In this document: in pieces, positions 63,458-64,000 of the stretch
How positions within the stretch are numbered: position 1 is the first letter of the stretch
Layout of the letters: every line of letters starts with the position of its first letter
NCBI RefSeq assembly: GCF_004000945.1
Contig: NZ_BIMF01000003.1
Coordinates: 62,001-126,000, forward strand
Direction of reading: 5' to 3'
From: Paenibacillus lautus NBRC 15380
Lineage (GTDB): Bacteria > Bacillota > Bacilli > Paenibacillales > Paenibacillaceae
DNA: 64,000 nucleotides
Position numbers and translations under genes: made by a program
Notes under the pieces: model-generated
The model's database searches: none
What the model saw: only the letters and a program-made list of their open reading frames with translations
What the model was told of the DNA's origin: nothing

Positions 63458-64000
63458 ATGACGTCCAGACCTAAATTTTTCGACGCCGTGAATGCAGCAC
63501 TGATCGGCATCATCTCCATTCTCTGCATCCTGCCGATGCTGCTCGTGCTCATGGTGTCCTTCACGGATGAAGCCAGCATTAAACAATTTGGCTACCAGCT
63601 GTTTCCGACCGAGCTGTCGCTGGATGCCTACAAGCTGCTCCTGTTCGGCAGCACGCCGCTGTACCGAAGTTACATGATCTCGATCCTCGTAACGGTCGTC
63701 GGCACGATCCTTGCGGTCACCATTACATCTATGGCCGGATATACACTGGCCGCCAAGCATATCCGTTACCGCAACAGGCTCGGACTGTTCTTTTTCATTA
63801 CGATGGTGTTTAACACGGGCCTGGTTCCCTGGTACCTGATCAATCTCAATCTCGGCATGAACAACACGATCTGGGCCTTGATCATTCCGTCCCTGGTGTT
63901 CAACCCGTTCAACCTGTTTCTTGTGCGTAACTACATGTCCCAAATTCCGCCTTCCCTGACGGAGGCGGCCAAAATCGACGGCGCAAGCGACTTCTATATC
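63458..64000 (+). CDS. carbohydrate ABC transporter permease (LplC-type), cut by the right edge
   Basis: The ATG at 63458 has AAAGGAG upstream. The visible 181 residues begin MTSRPKFFDAVNAALIGIIS and run through about four membrane segments to the EAA loop (EAAKIDGASDFYI), where the window ends. The reading frame is open to the last base; roughly 110 residues are missing compared with the family. Confidence 0.92.
   Translation, partial: MTSRPKFFDAVNAALIGIISILCILPMLLVLMVSFTDEASIKQFGYQLFPTELSLDAYKLLLFGSTPLYRSYMISILVTVVGTILAVTITSMAGYTLAAKHIRYRNRLGLFFFITMVFNTGLVPWYLINLNLGMNNTIWALIIPSLVFNPFNLFLVRNYMSQIPPSLTEAAKIDGASDFYI

Noticed and set aside
63356..63943. 195-residue minus frame over the LplC-type permease
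   Set aside because: Shadow of the permease; His/Gln/Asp-rich composition typical of antisense reading.
1..64000. CRISPR array, tRNA, rRNA, insertion sequences, phage genes
   Set aside because: No regularly spaced repeats, no tRNA-like or rRNA-like blocks, and no transposase, integrase or phage protein found.

Overview
The window looks like a chromosomal piece of a Gram-positive, Paenibacillus-like bacterium (Bacillota, Bacillales). Genes have strong Shine-Dalgarno sites and frequent TTG/GTG starts. Sugar uptake uses LplB/LplC-type permeases with large lipoprotein binding proteins, controlled by AraC-type response regulators and YesM-type kinases. Exported proteins carry SLH and copper-amine-oxidase stalk domains. 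I saw no rRNA, tRNA, CRISPR array, insertion sequence or phage gene.

Layout. 0-10 kb: single genes on both strands, namely a frameshifted Nudix gene at the left edge, a membrane-anchored helix-turn-helix-like protein, a secreted EEP/lamin-tail nuclease-like protein, DinB, a methyltransferase, an SLH protein, Nudix, three GNAT domains in two genes, an NTF2-like protein, an orphan 87-residue gene and an APH-type kinase. 10-18 kb: signalling and export. A TolB-like lipoprotein lies next to a PhoB/PhoR-type pair read leftward; a five-gene operon (ABC ATPase, two short permeases, NarL-type kinase, response regulator) is read rightward. 18-43 kb: a long, mostly leftward run of small single-domain enzymes (methyltransferases, Nudix, GNAT, APH, VOC, DinB, alpha/beta hydrolase, PIG-L deacetylase, glutamate racemase, lipase) mixed with lipoproteins and unknowns. 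Several of these genes are damaged: an SDR with an internal deletion, a headless low-molecular-weight phosphatase-like ORF, an oxidoreductase with a shifted start, and a serine hydrolase lacking a catalytic segment. 43-64 kb: a visibly GC-richer glycan-use region, with two Lpl-type ABC importers, two dedicated regulators, GH3, a 1038-residue clan GH-A enzyme and a GH29 alpha-L-fucosidase.

How it works together (inference). In the glycan region, a surface kinase and AraC response regulator (48.7-50.5 kb and 47.0-48.7 kb) probably sense an oligosaccharide and switch on the 43.3-46.9 kb importer. A one-component membrane AraC regulator at 59.8-62.0 kb sits between a second binding protein and a divergent permease pair that runs off the right edge. 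None of the three glycosidases has a signal peptide, so imported fucose-containing oligosaccharides are probably cleaved inside the cell. The 14-18 kb operon resembles B. subtilis LnrLMN/LnrJK and YvfRS/YvfTU, systems that pump or detoxify membrane-active compounds and control themselves.

The most unusual items are the 1038-residue GH-A protein, a double-GNAT fusion that keeps a ribosome-binding site at the join, the phosphatase remnant overlapping a methyltransferase, and a small orphan gene with its own promoter and terminator. All calls come from reading the sequence; no database search was run.
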